64,000 nucleotides of DNA from JAWVFK01 sp033856175 (GTDB lineage: Bacteria; Actinomycetota; Thermoleophilia; Solirubrobacterales; 70-9): the NCBI GenBank assembly GCA_033856175.1, contig JAWVFK010000016.1, positions 1 to 64,000 on the forward strand, in the 5' to 3' direction. This document shows, one piece after another, positions 55,546 through 64,000 of this stretch (positions within the stretch are counted from its first letter, which is position 1; each line of letters starts with the position of its first letter). The notes under the pieces are model-generated. The model worked only from the letters and a program-made list of their open reading frames with translations, had not been told where the DNA came from and made no database searches. The position numbers were made by a program, and so were the translations under genes.

Positions 55546-57313
55546 GGGCGGCGCCCCTGCTCCCCGGCGGTGCCGGCGATGGCGCCGGGTCCGAGTCGAG
55601 GTCGACCCTCCCCCGCGGCGCCTCGATGCCGTCGACGGTGACCGTGACCGGATCGCCGAGGCGGACAGCGCGGCCGGTCTTGGCGCCGACGAGGCGGGTC
55701 TCGGTCTCGTCGAGCTCGAAGCGCTCGCCGCGCAGCCGCCGCGCCGGCAGGAATCCCTCGTAGACGCTGCCGAGCTCACCGGCGAAGGCGACGAAGGCGC
55801 CGGCGCCGATGACGCCGGAGACCTCGCCCTCGAAGCGGGTGTCCTGGCCGCGCTCGGCCAGCTCGCGGCGCAGCAGGAAGGCGGCGCAGACGTCGTCGGC
55901 GTCGCGTTCGAGCCGCGTCGCCTCACGCTCTCGGGCGGAGGTATGGGGGCCGGCCTCGCGAACCTCGTCGGGCCGCGGCGGTTGCTCGGGCTCGCCGTTG
56001 GCCGCCAGCAGGCCGCGATGGACGAGCAGATCCGGGTAGCGCCGGATCGGCGAGGTGAAGTGGGCGTAGGCAGGGCTGGCCAGGCCGGCGTGGCCGACGT
56101 TGACGTGGCTGTAGAAGGCGGGCTTCAGCGAGCGCAGCACGAGCGAGGTATACGCCTCCCGGCCATGCCCCCGTCGCGCCGCCTCCTCGAGGACGAGGTG
56201 GCTGGCCTGCGCCGCCAGCTTCGCCGCGTCGCTCGGCGAAAGCCCTTTCGGCAGCGGCGGCGTCGGCACGTCGAGCGCGGCGAGCTTCTCGATCAGCAGC
56301 TCGATCCGCGCCGGGTCGGGGGCCTCGTGGACGCGGTAGAGCGTCGGCACCCGCTTGCGCTCGAGCAGGTCGGCGACGCGCTCGTTGGTCAGGATCATCA
56401 GCTGTTCGATCAGCCGGTGGGACTCGGTCTGGGCGACGTCGCGGGCGCCGACCACGTCGCCGTCCTCGAAGGCGAACTCGGGCTCACTGCTCTCGACGGC
56501 CAGGGCCGAGGAGGCTCGGCGGCCTGCCAGCTGGGCGGCGAGCTTGCGGGTCAGCTCCAGCGGCTCGGCGGCGACGGCGGGCGGGCGCGAGCGACCGGCG
56601 AAGATGTCGTCGAGCTGCTCGTAGCTGAGGCGGACGTCGGAGCGGATCGTCGAGCGGAAGAAGCGGGTGCGGCGAACCTCGCCGTCGCCGTTGAGCTCGA
56701 TCTCGGTCGTCACCGCCAGGCGGTTCTCGCCGGCGACGAGGCTGCAGGCGTCGCCGCTCAGGGCCTCGGGCAGCATCGGCGCGACGATCCCCGGGACGTA
56801 GGTGCTGTTGGCGCGTTCCTCGGCGACGCGTTCCAGCCGGCTGCCGGGGGCGACGTGGGCGGCGACGTCGGCGATGTGAATCCAGAGCCGGATGCCGTCG
56901 CCGTCGCGCTCGGCCGACACCGCGTCGTCGAAGTCGCGGGCGCTGGCCGGATCGACGGTGAAGGTCGGCAGCGCCGTCAGGTCGGTGCGCCCCGAGGAGC
57001 CGGAGCGAGCCTCGCGAGCGGCCTGGCGCGCTTCCTCCTCGACGCGCTGGGGGAAGCCGACCTCGCCGCGCTCGGCGAGCATCGCCGCGACGACGTCGAG
57101 GGCTCGGTCAGGGGAGCCGAGCATCCGCAGCAGCCGCGGCTTGCCGTGGCTGAGGTCGAGCAGCGCCATCTGCCCCGGCCGGACGTCGCGCGAGCGCGGC
57201 AGCGGCAATTGCGGGCCGCGGTCGAAGAGCGGCACGCCGACGGCGAAGCGCCCACGCTTCTCGACCGTCACGACCCGCCGCGACGGCGGCGCCGGCTCGG
57301 CTCGGGCCCCCAT
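55538..57313 (-). CDS. rnr: Ribonuclease R (RNB-family exoribonuclease)
   Basis: RNase R degrades structured RNA and non-stop messages released by trans-translation. The 591-residue product has a cold-shock-like N-terminal region, the RNB catalytic domain with PASARDFDDAVSAERDGDG (metal-binding Asp cluster) and HFTSPIRRYPDLLVHR, and a C-terminal S1 domain (FEGEVSGVIGAGAFVAF). It is shorter than typical RNase R (about 700-800), lacking most of the N-terminal helix-turn-helix extension and the Lys-rich tail. It overlaps smpB and follows ctpA by 14 nt. Confidence 0.94.
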   Translation of the reverse strand: MGARAEPAPPSRRVVTVEKRGRFAVGVPLFDRGPQLPLPRSRDVRPGQMALLDLSHGKPRLLRMLGSPDRALDVVAAMLAERGEVGFPQRVEEEARQAAREARSGSSGRTDLTALPTFTVDPASARDFDDAVSAERDGDGIRLWIHIADVAAHVAPGSRLERVAEERANSTYVPGIVAPMLPEALSGDACSLVAGENRLAVTTEIELNGDGEVRRTRFFRSTIRSDVRLSYEQLDDIFAGRSRPPAVAAEPLELTRKLAAQLAGRRASSALAVESSEPEFAFEDGDVVGARDVAQTESHRLIEQLMILTNERVADLLERKRVPTLYRVHEAPDPARIELLIEKLAALDVPTPPLPKGLSPSDAAKLAAQASHLVLEEAARRGHGREAYTSLVLRSLKPAFYSHVNVGHAGLASPAYAHFTSPIRRYPDLLVHRGLLAANGEPEQPPRPDEVREAGPHTSAREREATRLERDADDVCAAFLLRRELAERGQDTRFEGEVSGVIGAGAFVAFAGELGSVYEGFLPARRLRGERFELDETETRLVGAKTGRAVRLGDPVTVTVDGIEAPRGRVDLDSDPAPSPAPPGSRGAARG

Positions 57314-57327
57314 CTAGCGGGCCCCCA

Positions 57328-58506
57328 CTAGAGCTTGCTGCCGAGCACGGCCAGCGCTCGGCTCAGGCCCTCGTCCGCCTTCGTCTTTGGCTTGTCGCTG
57401 GCCGCAACGTCGGGCTGGACGCCCTTGCCGGCGAGCGAGAGCCCCTTCGGCGTCAGGTACTCGCCCACCGTCAGGTCGAGGCCGCCGCCGTTCTCGAGCT
57501 GGGTCACCTGCTGGAAGACGCCCTTGCCGAAGGACCGCGTGCCCACGATCTCGGCGAGGCGATGGTCGCCGAGCGCCGCGGTAAGGATCTCGGCGGCCGA
57601 GGCGGTGTCGCGGTCGATCAGCACGACCATCGGCTTGCGCGGCACGGGGCCGCCGAATGCTCTGTAGACGTGGGTGTCCTGGCGGCGTCCCTTCGTCGTC
57701 ACGACAAGCTCGCCCCGGGGCAGGAAGTTGCTGGCGTTGAGCACTGCCTCGGCGAGCAGCCCGCCGCCGTTGCGGCGAAGGTCGAGCACCAGGCCCTGAG
57801 CGCCCTTGGCGTAGAGCCGATCGACCTGGTCCCGCACCGCCGCGTGGGACCCGCGCGAGAAGGTGCTCAGCCGCACGTAGGCCACCGGCTTGCCGCCGGC
57901 GCGCTCGATCCTGCCGCGGGCGACCGGGATCTGGATCGTCCGCCGCTCGAGCGTCAGCTCGCGGCGGGCCTTGGCCGGCGGGCTGACGACGGTGACCCGG
58001 ACCCGCGTGCCGGGCCGGCCCTTGATCTCCGCGGTGGTCAGCTGGGCGTCCCTGCGAGCGATCGAGCGGCCGTTGACGGCGACGATCTGATCGCCGGCGC
58101 GGATGCCCGCCGCCCGCGCCGGCGTCCCCGGGAAGACCTCGGTCACCCGCAGGCCGGCCTTGATCTGGCGGACGCTGAGGCCGACTCCGGAGAACTCACC
58201 CGAGGTCAGCTGCTTGAACTTGGCGAAGTCGCTGGGGCTGAAGTAGTGCGAGAAGCGGTCGCCGTAGCGCTTGCGCAGCGCCGCGATCATGCCGTCGATC
58301 GACGCGCCCTCGAGCAGCTTCGGGTCCGCTGCCTTGTAGTAGCTGTCCTCGATCTCCTTCGTCACCTCGGTCGAAAGCGCGGCGCGCGGATCGACGAATG
58401 CGTCGCGCAGCGGCGCCGGCAGGTGCTGAGGATGGCCGCCCAGCCAGATGCCGGCGGCAAGCACGGCGAGCGCTCCCAGAAGGAGCGCGAGCCTGGGGCT
58501 TCTCAC
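57328..58506 (-). CDS. ctpA: C-terminal processing protease CtpA (S41 family)
   Basis: The 392-residue product has an N-terminal membrane anchor (about residues 5-22), a helical region, a PDZ domain (SGVGLSVRQIKAGLRVTEVF, AAGIRAGDQIVAVNG) and the S41 catalytic domain with KGAQGLVLDLRRNGGGLL and the Ser-Lys dyad in DRDTASAAEIL and GTRSFGKGVFQ. It trims extracytoplasmic proteins. The start is GTG at 58506, overlapping the ftsX stop by 4 nt; upstream frame is antisense. The ftsE-ftsX-ctpA order is known in many Gram-positives. Confidence 0.93.
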   Translation of the reverse strand: MRSPRLALLLGALAVLAAGIWLGGHPQHLPAPLRDAFVDPRAALSTEVTKEIEDSYYKAADPKLLEGASIDGMIAALRKRYGDRFSHYFSPSDFAKFKQLTSGEFSGVGLSVRQIKAGLRVTEVFPGTPARAAGIRAGDQIVAVNGRSIARRDAQLTTAEIKGRPGTRVRVTVVSPPAKARRELTLERRTIQIPVARGRIERAGGKPVAYVRLSTFSRGSHAAVRDQVDRLYAKGAQGLVLDLRRNGGGLLAEAVLNASNFLPRGELVVTTKGRRQDTHVYRAFGGPVPRKPMVVLIDRDTASAAEILTAALGDHRLAEIVGTRSFGKGVFQQVTQLENGGGLDLTVGEYLTPKGLSLAGKGVQPDVAASDKPKTKADEGLSRALAVLGSKL

Positions 58507-59405
58507 ACGCGCAGGAATCGACGCAGCGTAACGCCGCTGCCCATCGCCGAGACGGCCATGGCGCTCAGCAGGAGCACGCCGATCAGCGGCAGGAAGTTGA
58601 TCGTGTTCTGCGCCGCGACCAGGGCGAAGCGATCGGAGAGCGGATCGACGACGGTGACCTTGCCGATCCAGAGGATGATCACGGCGACCAGGCCGCCGGC
58701 GGCGCCGACGATGACGCCCTCGACCATGAAGGGCCAGCGGATGAACCACTTGGTGGCGCCGACGAGGCGCATCACCTCGACCTCACGGCGGCGCGAGTAG
58801 ATCGAAAGCCGGATCGTGTTGCCGACCAGCATCAGCGAGGCGATGACGAGCAGGGCGGTGATGATCGTCAGGACGATCTTCAGCGCGCCGGTGACGGCCG
58901 TGATCTTGCTGGCCTCCTCACGCGAGTCCTTGACCTCCTGGACGATCGGGCTGATCGGCGTCGCCTTGCCGGCCGCGTTGGGCGGCGTCAGCGCCGAGTG
59001 GATCGAGTCGAGGTTGGCGGGGTCGTCGGGCTTGATGTTGAAGGAGGCGGGAAGCGGGTTGGAGTTCAGCTCCTTGAGGACGTTCGGGTCCTTGAGGCGC
59101 TTCTTGAGGATCTGCAGCGCCTCGGTCTTGGAGACGAACTGGAGGCTGTCGACGTGCGGGACGCCGTCGATCCGCTTCTGCAGCGCGGTGATCTCGCCCT
59201 GGGTCGCGTCGTCGTAGAGGAAGACCTTGAGCTGGATCTTCGAACGCACCTCCTGCGCCTTGCCCTCGGTCGTCTGCAGGACGGGGATCAGCACGCCGAG
59301 CAGCAGCACGGTGACGACGATCGTCACGACTGCGGCGACGCTCGGGGCGGCGTTGCGCCGCAGCGCCCGCAGGCCTTCCTGGATGAAGAAGAGAAGCCGG
59401 TCCAT
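58503..59405 (-). CDS. ftsX: Cell division protein FtsX
   Basis: The 300-residue membrane protein has the FtsX topology: cytoplasmic N-terminus, helix 1 (about 24-44), a large extracytoplasmic domain (KSKIQLKVFLYDDATQGEIT through the SIHSALTPP region), then three helices with GNTIRLSIYSRRREVEVMRLVGAT between helices 2 and 3. With FtsE it activates peptidoglycan hydrolases at division. I chose the ATG at 59405 (MDRLLFFIQEG). It follows ftsE by 7 nt. Confidence 0.95.
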   Translation of the reverse strand: MDRLLFFIQEGLRALRRNAAPSVAAVVTIVVTVLLLGVLIPVLQTTEGKAQEVRSKIQLKVFLYDDATQGEITALQKRIDGVPHVDSLQFVSKTEALQILKKRLKDPNVLKELNSNPLPASFNIKPDDPANLDSIHSALTPPNAAGKATPISPIVQEVKDSREEASKITAVTGALKIVLTIITALLVIASLMLVGNTIRLSIYSRRREVEVMRLVGATKWFIRWPFMVEGVIVGAAGGLVAVIILWIGKVTVVDPLSDRFALVAAQNTINFLPLIGVLLLSAMAVSAMGSGVTLRRFLRV

Positions 59406-59412
59406 CAGAGCC

Positions 59413-60285
<873 letters not shown>

Positions 60286-60408
60286 GAGTGAGGGTCTTTC
60301 TGCGCCCCCGCCTTCAATCCTGCGCCCCTCCGCGCGATTTGGCGAGTGCTTGGATCAAGGGTAGCCAAGGGCTCCCGCCGGCCGCGCCAGTCGGCTTGCA
60401 GCCTTAGA

Positions 60409-61404
60409 TCAGGTCCACTGGTCGCCGAGCAGCGGCGGGTGCGACACGATTGGCTTCAGAACGAGCGCCTCGCGGGCACGGTCGACGATGCCGCGCGAGG
60501 TCAGGCCGAAGTGCTCCATGCAGGCCTCGCCCGTGCCGGAGAGGCCGAACTCGTCCTCCATGCCGAGGGCGAAGACAGGCACCGGGTGGCGCTCGGCCGC
60601 GACCTGGCGGACGGCATCGGCGAGGCCGCCGACGACACGATGCTCCTCGGCGGTGACGGCGACGCCGGTCTTGCCGATCGAGCTGAGGACGCCCTCGGCG
60701 TGGATCGGCTTGACGATCGAGACGTTGACCACCTCGGCCTCGATGCCGTCCTCGCGCTCGAGCACGTCGGCCGCCTCGAGGCCGCGCCAGACCATGTGGC
60801 CGCAGACGAAGATCGAGATGTCCTTGCCCTCGCGGAGGACGTCGAGGCCGTGGCCCATGCTCTCGGGGATCTGCTCGTAGACGACGGGCGTCGCCGGCCG
60901 GCCGAAGCGCATGTACATCGGCCCCTCGCGCTCGTAGGAATCGAGCGTCATCCGGTAGGCCTGGTTGTAGTCGGCCGGCACCATCACCTGCATACGCGGC
61001 ATCGCCCGCATCAGCGCGATGTCCTCGATCATCTGGTGCGAGGCGCCGTCCTCCCCCAGCGAGACGCCGCCGTGGCTGGCGCCGATCCGCACCGGCAGGC
61101 GGTTGTGGGCGATGCCGAGCCGGACCTGGTCGTAGGCGCGGCCGCTGGCGAAGATCGCGAAGGTCGACGCGTAGGGGATCTTGCCGCTGGCGGCGAGGCC
61201 GCAGGCGATCGACATCATGTTGGCCTCGGCCGCCCCGCAGTTGAAGAAGCGATCGGGGAAGCGCTTGCCGAACTTGATCGACTGCGTCGAGACGGCGAGG
61301 TCGGCGTCGAGGGCGACGACTTCCTCGTGCAGCTCGCCCAGCTCGGCGAGGGCGTCGCCGTAGGCGTTACGAGTCGCCGAGGGCTCGGTCTTGGCCTCAG
61401 GCAT
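60409..61404 (-). CDS. Transketolase, C-terminal subunit
   Basis: The 331-residue product is the pyrimidine-binding and C-terminal half of a split transketolase: RNAYGDALAELGELHEEVVALDADL, FNCGAAEANMMSIACGLAASG with the catalytic Glu of the TPP site, and the HGGVSLGEDGASHQMIEDIALMR signature. The substrate could be sugar phosphates of the pentose pathway or an amino-shikimate or xylulose-type route. It overlaps the N-terminal subunit gene by 8 nt. Confidence 0.9.
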   Translation of the reverse strand: MPEAKTEPSATRNAYGDALAELGELHEEVVALDADLAVSTQSIKFGKRFPDRFFNCGAAEANMMSIACGLAASGKIPYASTFAIFASGRAYDQVRLGIAHNRLPVRIGASHGGVSLGEDGASHQMIEDIALMRAMPRMQVMVPADYNQAYRMTLDSYEREGPMYMRFGRPATPVVYEQIPESMGHGLDVLREGKDISIFVCGHMVWRGLEAADVLEREDGIEAEVVNVSIVKPIHAEGVLSSIGKTGVAVTAEEHRVVGGLADAVRQVAAERHPVPVFALGMEDEFGLSGTGEACMEHFGLTSRGIVDRAREALVLKPIVSHPPLLGDQWT

Positions 61405-62350
61405 CGCTGGGCTCCCCCACGGTCTCGAGTGCCGCGGTCTGGCGCTCGAGCGTCTGCTCGAGCTCGCTCAGCGCCTGCTCCGCCTGCTCGGGCGTCGGCG
61501 GCTTGCCGTGGAAGCCGAACTGCCCCTCCATGATCGAGACGCCGCGGCCCTTGCGCGTCTGGCAGACGATCGCCACCGGATGGCCGCGGCCGCGGCTCCA
61601 CTCGAGCGACTCGACGACCTTCGCCATGTCGTGGCCGTCGATCTCGATCGCCTCCCAGCCGAAGGACTCGAACTTGGCGCGGACGTCACCGGTGTCCATG
61701 ACCTCCTCGGTCGTGCCGTCGGTCTGGAGGTGGTTGTAGTCGACGATCGCGGTCAGGTTGGCGACGCCGAAGTGGGCGGCGGCCATCGCTCCCTCCCAGC
61801 TCTGGCCCTCCTGGCAGTCGCCGTCGGACATCAGCGTGAAGACGTGCGAGGTCTCGGCGAGGCCGTCGAGCCGCAGCGCCAGGCAGATGCCGAGCGACAT
61901 CGAGAGCCCCTGGCCGAGCGAGCCGGTCGAGACCTCGACGCCGGGGGTGCGGCGCATGTCGGGGTGGCCCTGGAGGTGCTCGCCGATCTTGCGCAGCCCC
62001 TGCAGGTCCTCGATCGGGAAGTAGCCGTGCTCGGCCAGCGCCGCGTAGAGGATCGGCGCCGCATGGCCCTTGGCCAGCACGAAGCGATCGCGCTCGGGCC
62101 AGTCGGGGCGCTCGGGGTCGTGGCGGAGGACGCGGTGGAAGAGGGCAGCGACGATGTCGGCGGCCGAGAGCGAGCTGTCGAGGTGGCCGGACTTGGCGAC
62201 GGCGAGCATCTGCACGCAGCGAATCCGCAGGACCGTCGCGCGACGTTCCAGCTCGGCGGGCGAGAGCGGCGCCTGCGCGCCCTCGGCCGATCGCCGCGGC
62301 TCGGGGTCCGGTACCGGCGTCAGGTGCATCCTGGCGAGGTTAGCGGTCAT
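61397..62350 (-). CDS. Transketolase, N-terminal subunit
   Basis: The 317-residue product is the diphosphate-binding half of a split transketolase: SGHLDSSLSAADIVAALFH, ERDRFVLAKGHAAPILYAALAEHG, and the TPP motif MSDGDCQEGQSWEGAMAAAH ending in VDYNHLQTDG. I chose the ATG at 62350; the next ATG at 62329 would drop seven residues. The longer frame upstream is antisense to the lipoprotein promoter region. It works as a heteromer with the C-terminal subunit. Confidence 0.9.
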   Translation of the reverse strand: MTANLARMHLTPVPDPEPRRSAEGAQAPLSPAELERRATVLRIRCVQMLAVAKSGHLDSSLSAADIVAALFHRVLRHDPERPDWPERDRFVLAKGHAAPILYAALAEHGYFPIEDLQGLRKIGEHLQGHPDMRRTPGVEVSTGSLGQGLSMSLGICLALRLDGLAETSHVFTLMSDGDCQEGQSWEGAMAAAHFGVANLTAIVDYNHLQTDGTTEEVMDTGDVRAKFESFGWEAIEIDGHDMAKVVESLEWSRGRGHPVAIVCQTRKGRGVSIMEGQFGFHGKPPTPEQAEQALSELEQTLERQTAALETVGEPSDA

Positions 62351-62476
62351 CCACGGATCCTCATCGCGTCGCGCAGCGTATGCAGGCATGCGGACGCCCG
62401 TGACCGGCCGCGATCCCGCAATCTCCGGTAAAACGCGGCTGCATATCGGGTCCCGCGAGGGCGTCGGGACGTGATC

Positions 62477-62482
62477 TAGACT
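62477..62482 (+). promoter_or_regulatory. -10 hexamer TAGACT of the 62490 lipoprotein gene
   Basis: It ends 7 nt before the ATG at 62490, the same sequence and spacing as at 12105-12110. Confidence 0.5.
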
Positions 62483-62489
62483 CGCTCGG

Positions 62490-63032
62490 ATGAAGCGGCG
62501 ACCGATCGTGATCCTGACGGCAGTGGCGACGACGGCTGTGGCGGCGGCCGGCTGTGGCGGCGGATCGAGCTCTGACACGCAGTCGGCGACTCAGCCGCCG
62601 GCGACGACTTCGACTACTTCGACCACGCAAACCCAGCCGCAGGGCGCCCAGGCGGCGGCACTGGCCGGCTATCGCAGGTACCTGGCGGCGCTGAGCGGCA
62701 AGGACGGCGAGACCGCCTGCCAGATGCTCGTGCCCGCGGGAACGGCCGGCCTGCAGCTGCCGGCGAAGCGCGAGAGCTGCGGCGAGGGCCTCAGCGCCTC
62801 GATCGGCCATCCAGCCGCCGATGGGATGAGCTGGAGGGGCGCCAAGGTCGTCGGGACCCCAACCGTCAAGGGCAGCGCGTCGAAGGCGACGATCGAGGCT
62901 GACGTCGCCAGCAGCTACGGCGACGCCAGCACGACGACCGACCACGTCAGCGTCGCGATGACGTTCCTCGACGGCGCCTGGGTCCTAGAGAAGCCAGATC
63001 CGACGCTCTACCGGGCGATCGGGTCGCGATAG
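62490..63032 (+). CDS. Hypothetical lipoprotein (paralogue A)
   Basis: The 180-residue product has a lipoprotein signal (AVAAAGCGGG, lipid Cys near 22), a Thr/Gln-rich linker to about residue 52, and a small domain related to NTF2-like folds (YRRYLAALSGKDGETACQML, GLSASIGHPA, MTFLDGAWVLEKPDPTLYRAI). Two cysteines, in TACQML and RESCGEG, probably pair. The next gene encodes a paralogue sharing all these landmarks. Function is unknown. The start is predicted leaderless. Confidence 0.78.
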   Translation: MKRRPIVILTAVATTAVAAAGCGGGSSSDTQSATQPPATTSTTSTTQTQPQGAQAAALAGYRRYLAALSGKDGETACQMLVPAGTAGLQLPAKRESCGEGLSASIGHPAADGMSWRGAKVVGTPTVKGSASKATIEADVASSYGDASTTTDHVSVAMTFLDGAWVLEKPDPTLYRAIGSR

Positions 63033-63082
63033 CCGAGCACCGACAGGGACCGAGAAGAGCAGAGCGCTCACTCCGCTGGGCG

Positions 63083-63682
63083 GTGCTGGCGTGCGTTGCC
63101 TTGGCGCTCATCGGCGCCGGCTGCGGCGGCGGCGACCGGCCCACCGCCACAACGGCGACCGGCCCGGTCACGCCAACGCCGCTGCCGCCACCGCGCAGCG
63201 GCCCCCGCACGACGGCCACCGATCCCGGCGCGATCAGAGGGCCGACACCGGCTGAGCGCAGCGCCGCCGCGGAGCGCGGCGCCCGCGCCTACATCGCCGC
63301 GCTCAACAGCCACGACGGCGCGACCGTATGCGCCGTGCTGGCGCCGGGAGCCCTCGACGGCGTCCGCTTGCCCGAGCCGCGGCGCAGCTGCCCGGCAGCC
63401 CTAGACGCCTCGATCGGCCACGTCGAGAAGGGCGGCTTCCCCGAGTGGAAGAGCACCCGGGTGATCGCGATGCGAACCCTGCTCCAGGGCGACGACCGCG
63501 CCCGCATCACGGCCCGCGTCAAGCACCGCTTCGTCGACCGCAGCGAGATCTCGAGCGAGGACGACCTCATCTACGTAGCCCGCGACGGAAACCGCTGGCT
63601 GCTGGCGAAGCCGAGCCTCAGCTTCTACCGGGCAATCGGCGTCCCGGACGCGCCGCCGTCGGTGCTGGCCCCACCGGGGTGA
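63083..63682 (+). CDS. Hypothetical lipoprotein (paralogue B)
   Basis: The 199-residue product has a lipoprotein signal ending GAGCGGG, a Pro/Thr-rich linker to about residue 55, and the same domain as its neighbour (ARAYIAALNSHDGATVCAVLAP, RRSCPAALDASIGH, GNRWLLAKPSLSFYRAIG). The start is uncertain. GTG at 63083 gives a short signal sequence. In-frame codons upstream read RSLRWA, the basic part a signal peptide would normally have, but no standard start codon is seen there. It lies 50 nt after paralogue A. Confidence 0.72.
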   Translation: MLACVALALIGAGCGGGDRPTATTATGPVTPTPLPPPRSGPRTTATDPGAIRGPTPAERSAAAERGARAYIAALNSHDGATVCAVLAPGALDGVRLPEPRRSCPAALDASIGHVEKGGFPEWKSTRVIAMRTLLQGDDRARITARVKHRFVDRSEISSEDDLIYVARDGNRWLLAKPSLSFYRAIGVPDAPPSVLAPPG

Positions 63683-64000
63683 ATTTGCACACTCTCCCGG
63701 CGACCCTTTTTCAACCTTTCCACGCCGAAGCGGTGGTGATCAAGTGCAGACGGGGGCCGGTCCTCCGTTCGTTCGCTTCTGTCCCTGTCCGTTGGCGGAG
63801 GTGTTTGAGGTACTGAAGGCACCGGTTGAGCCGCTTAAGCGTCACTGGACCGCTTGCAGCCGTCGATCCGTCCGGCCATGCGCGGCGAGCTACAACACCA
63901 CGAACTAGTGAGCATCGATTCGGCTCGACGGGCCAAGTTCACCGCAGTGAGACACACGACTCCTCTGCCACCAAGCTGCTACCGCTTAGCTTTGCACCCG
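63683..64000. other. Unassigned lower-GC terminal region
   Basis: These 318 bases at the window edge have clearly lower GC than the rest and no frame with convincing composition. A possible hairpin pairs CCTCCG near 63763 with CGGAGG near 63798. I see no tRNA, riboswitch or terminator I can support. It may be a long upstream region of a gene beyond the window. Confidence 0.3.

Noticed and set aside
58507..58749. 81-codon N-terminal extension of ctpA
   Set aside because: It is inside ftsX in another frame and Arg/His-rich; the GTG overlapping the ftsX stop gives a proper membrane anchor.
63625..63822. 65-codon minus-strand frame near the window end
   Set aside because: It overlaps the end of the second lipoprotein gene, has no ribosome-binding site or promoter hexamer and no recognisable features.

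Overview
The window is very GC-rich, densely coding bacterial chromosome with almost no intergenic space. Gene content (gap-pgk-tpiA-gpmI, a membrane Ser/Thr kinase, MEDS/STAS/anti-sigma ATPases, a CxxxY-class CcmE, split transketolase, TAnnnT promoters with leaderless starts) points to an actinobacterium, most likely class Thermoleophilia (Solirubrobacterales). This placement is inference from gene content, not a database match. I see no prophage, insertion sequence or CRISPR array.

0.1-12 kb: a small membrane protein, a truncated peptide-binding lipoprotein, secG, and half of a System I cytochrome c maturation set on the minus strand (ccmE, ccmF, a ccmI-like gene). The other half (ccmG, ccmH) is on the plus strand directly behind a tRNA-Gly. 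Next come a 976-residue fusion of an O-antigen polymerase-like protein with a BY-kinase, and argS with an altered HIGH motif. 12-20 kb: a lipoprotein/Ser-Thr kinase pair, then the glycolytic operon gap-pgk-tpiA-gpmI-tgt. 20-29 kb: an ABC-2 exporter, rapZ, uvrC, a crotonase, a cupredoxin lipoprotein, a MaoC-type hydratase, and an isolated Tad-pseudopilin cluster whose last gene fuses a Tad segment to a VanY-type peptidase and a lytic transglycosylase.

29-38 kb is a phosphate region: pit with its DUF47 partner, pstSCAB-phoU, and a PhoB/OmpR-type regulator. PHO-box-like 11-nt repeats lie before pstS and between the regulator and a PAP2 phosphatase. 38-45 kb: an HD-domain protein, a crotonase, SDRs and a large PKD-repeat surface protein. 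45-51 kb: a STAS/anti-sigma pair, a two-part permease, zur and znuACB with a Fur/Zur-like operator over the znuA start. 51-53 kb: a MEDS-STAS and MEDS-ATPase pair. 53-60 kb: the trans-translation set (ssrA, smpB, rnr) downstream of ftsE-ftsX-ctpA. 60-64 kb: split transketolase and two paralogous lipoproteins.

Two themes run through the window. At least fifteen start codons lie only 6-9 nt downstream of a TAnnnT -10 hexamer, so leaderless transcripts appear to be a normal mode of expression. Several proteins are unusual domain fusions or have altered catalytic motifs (Wzy-BY-kinase, Tad-VanY-SLT, MEDS-STAS without the usual serine, CcmE CxxxF, ArgS without HIGH histidines).
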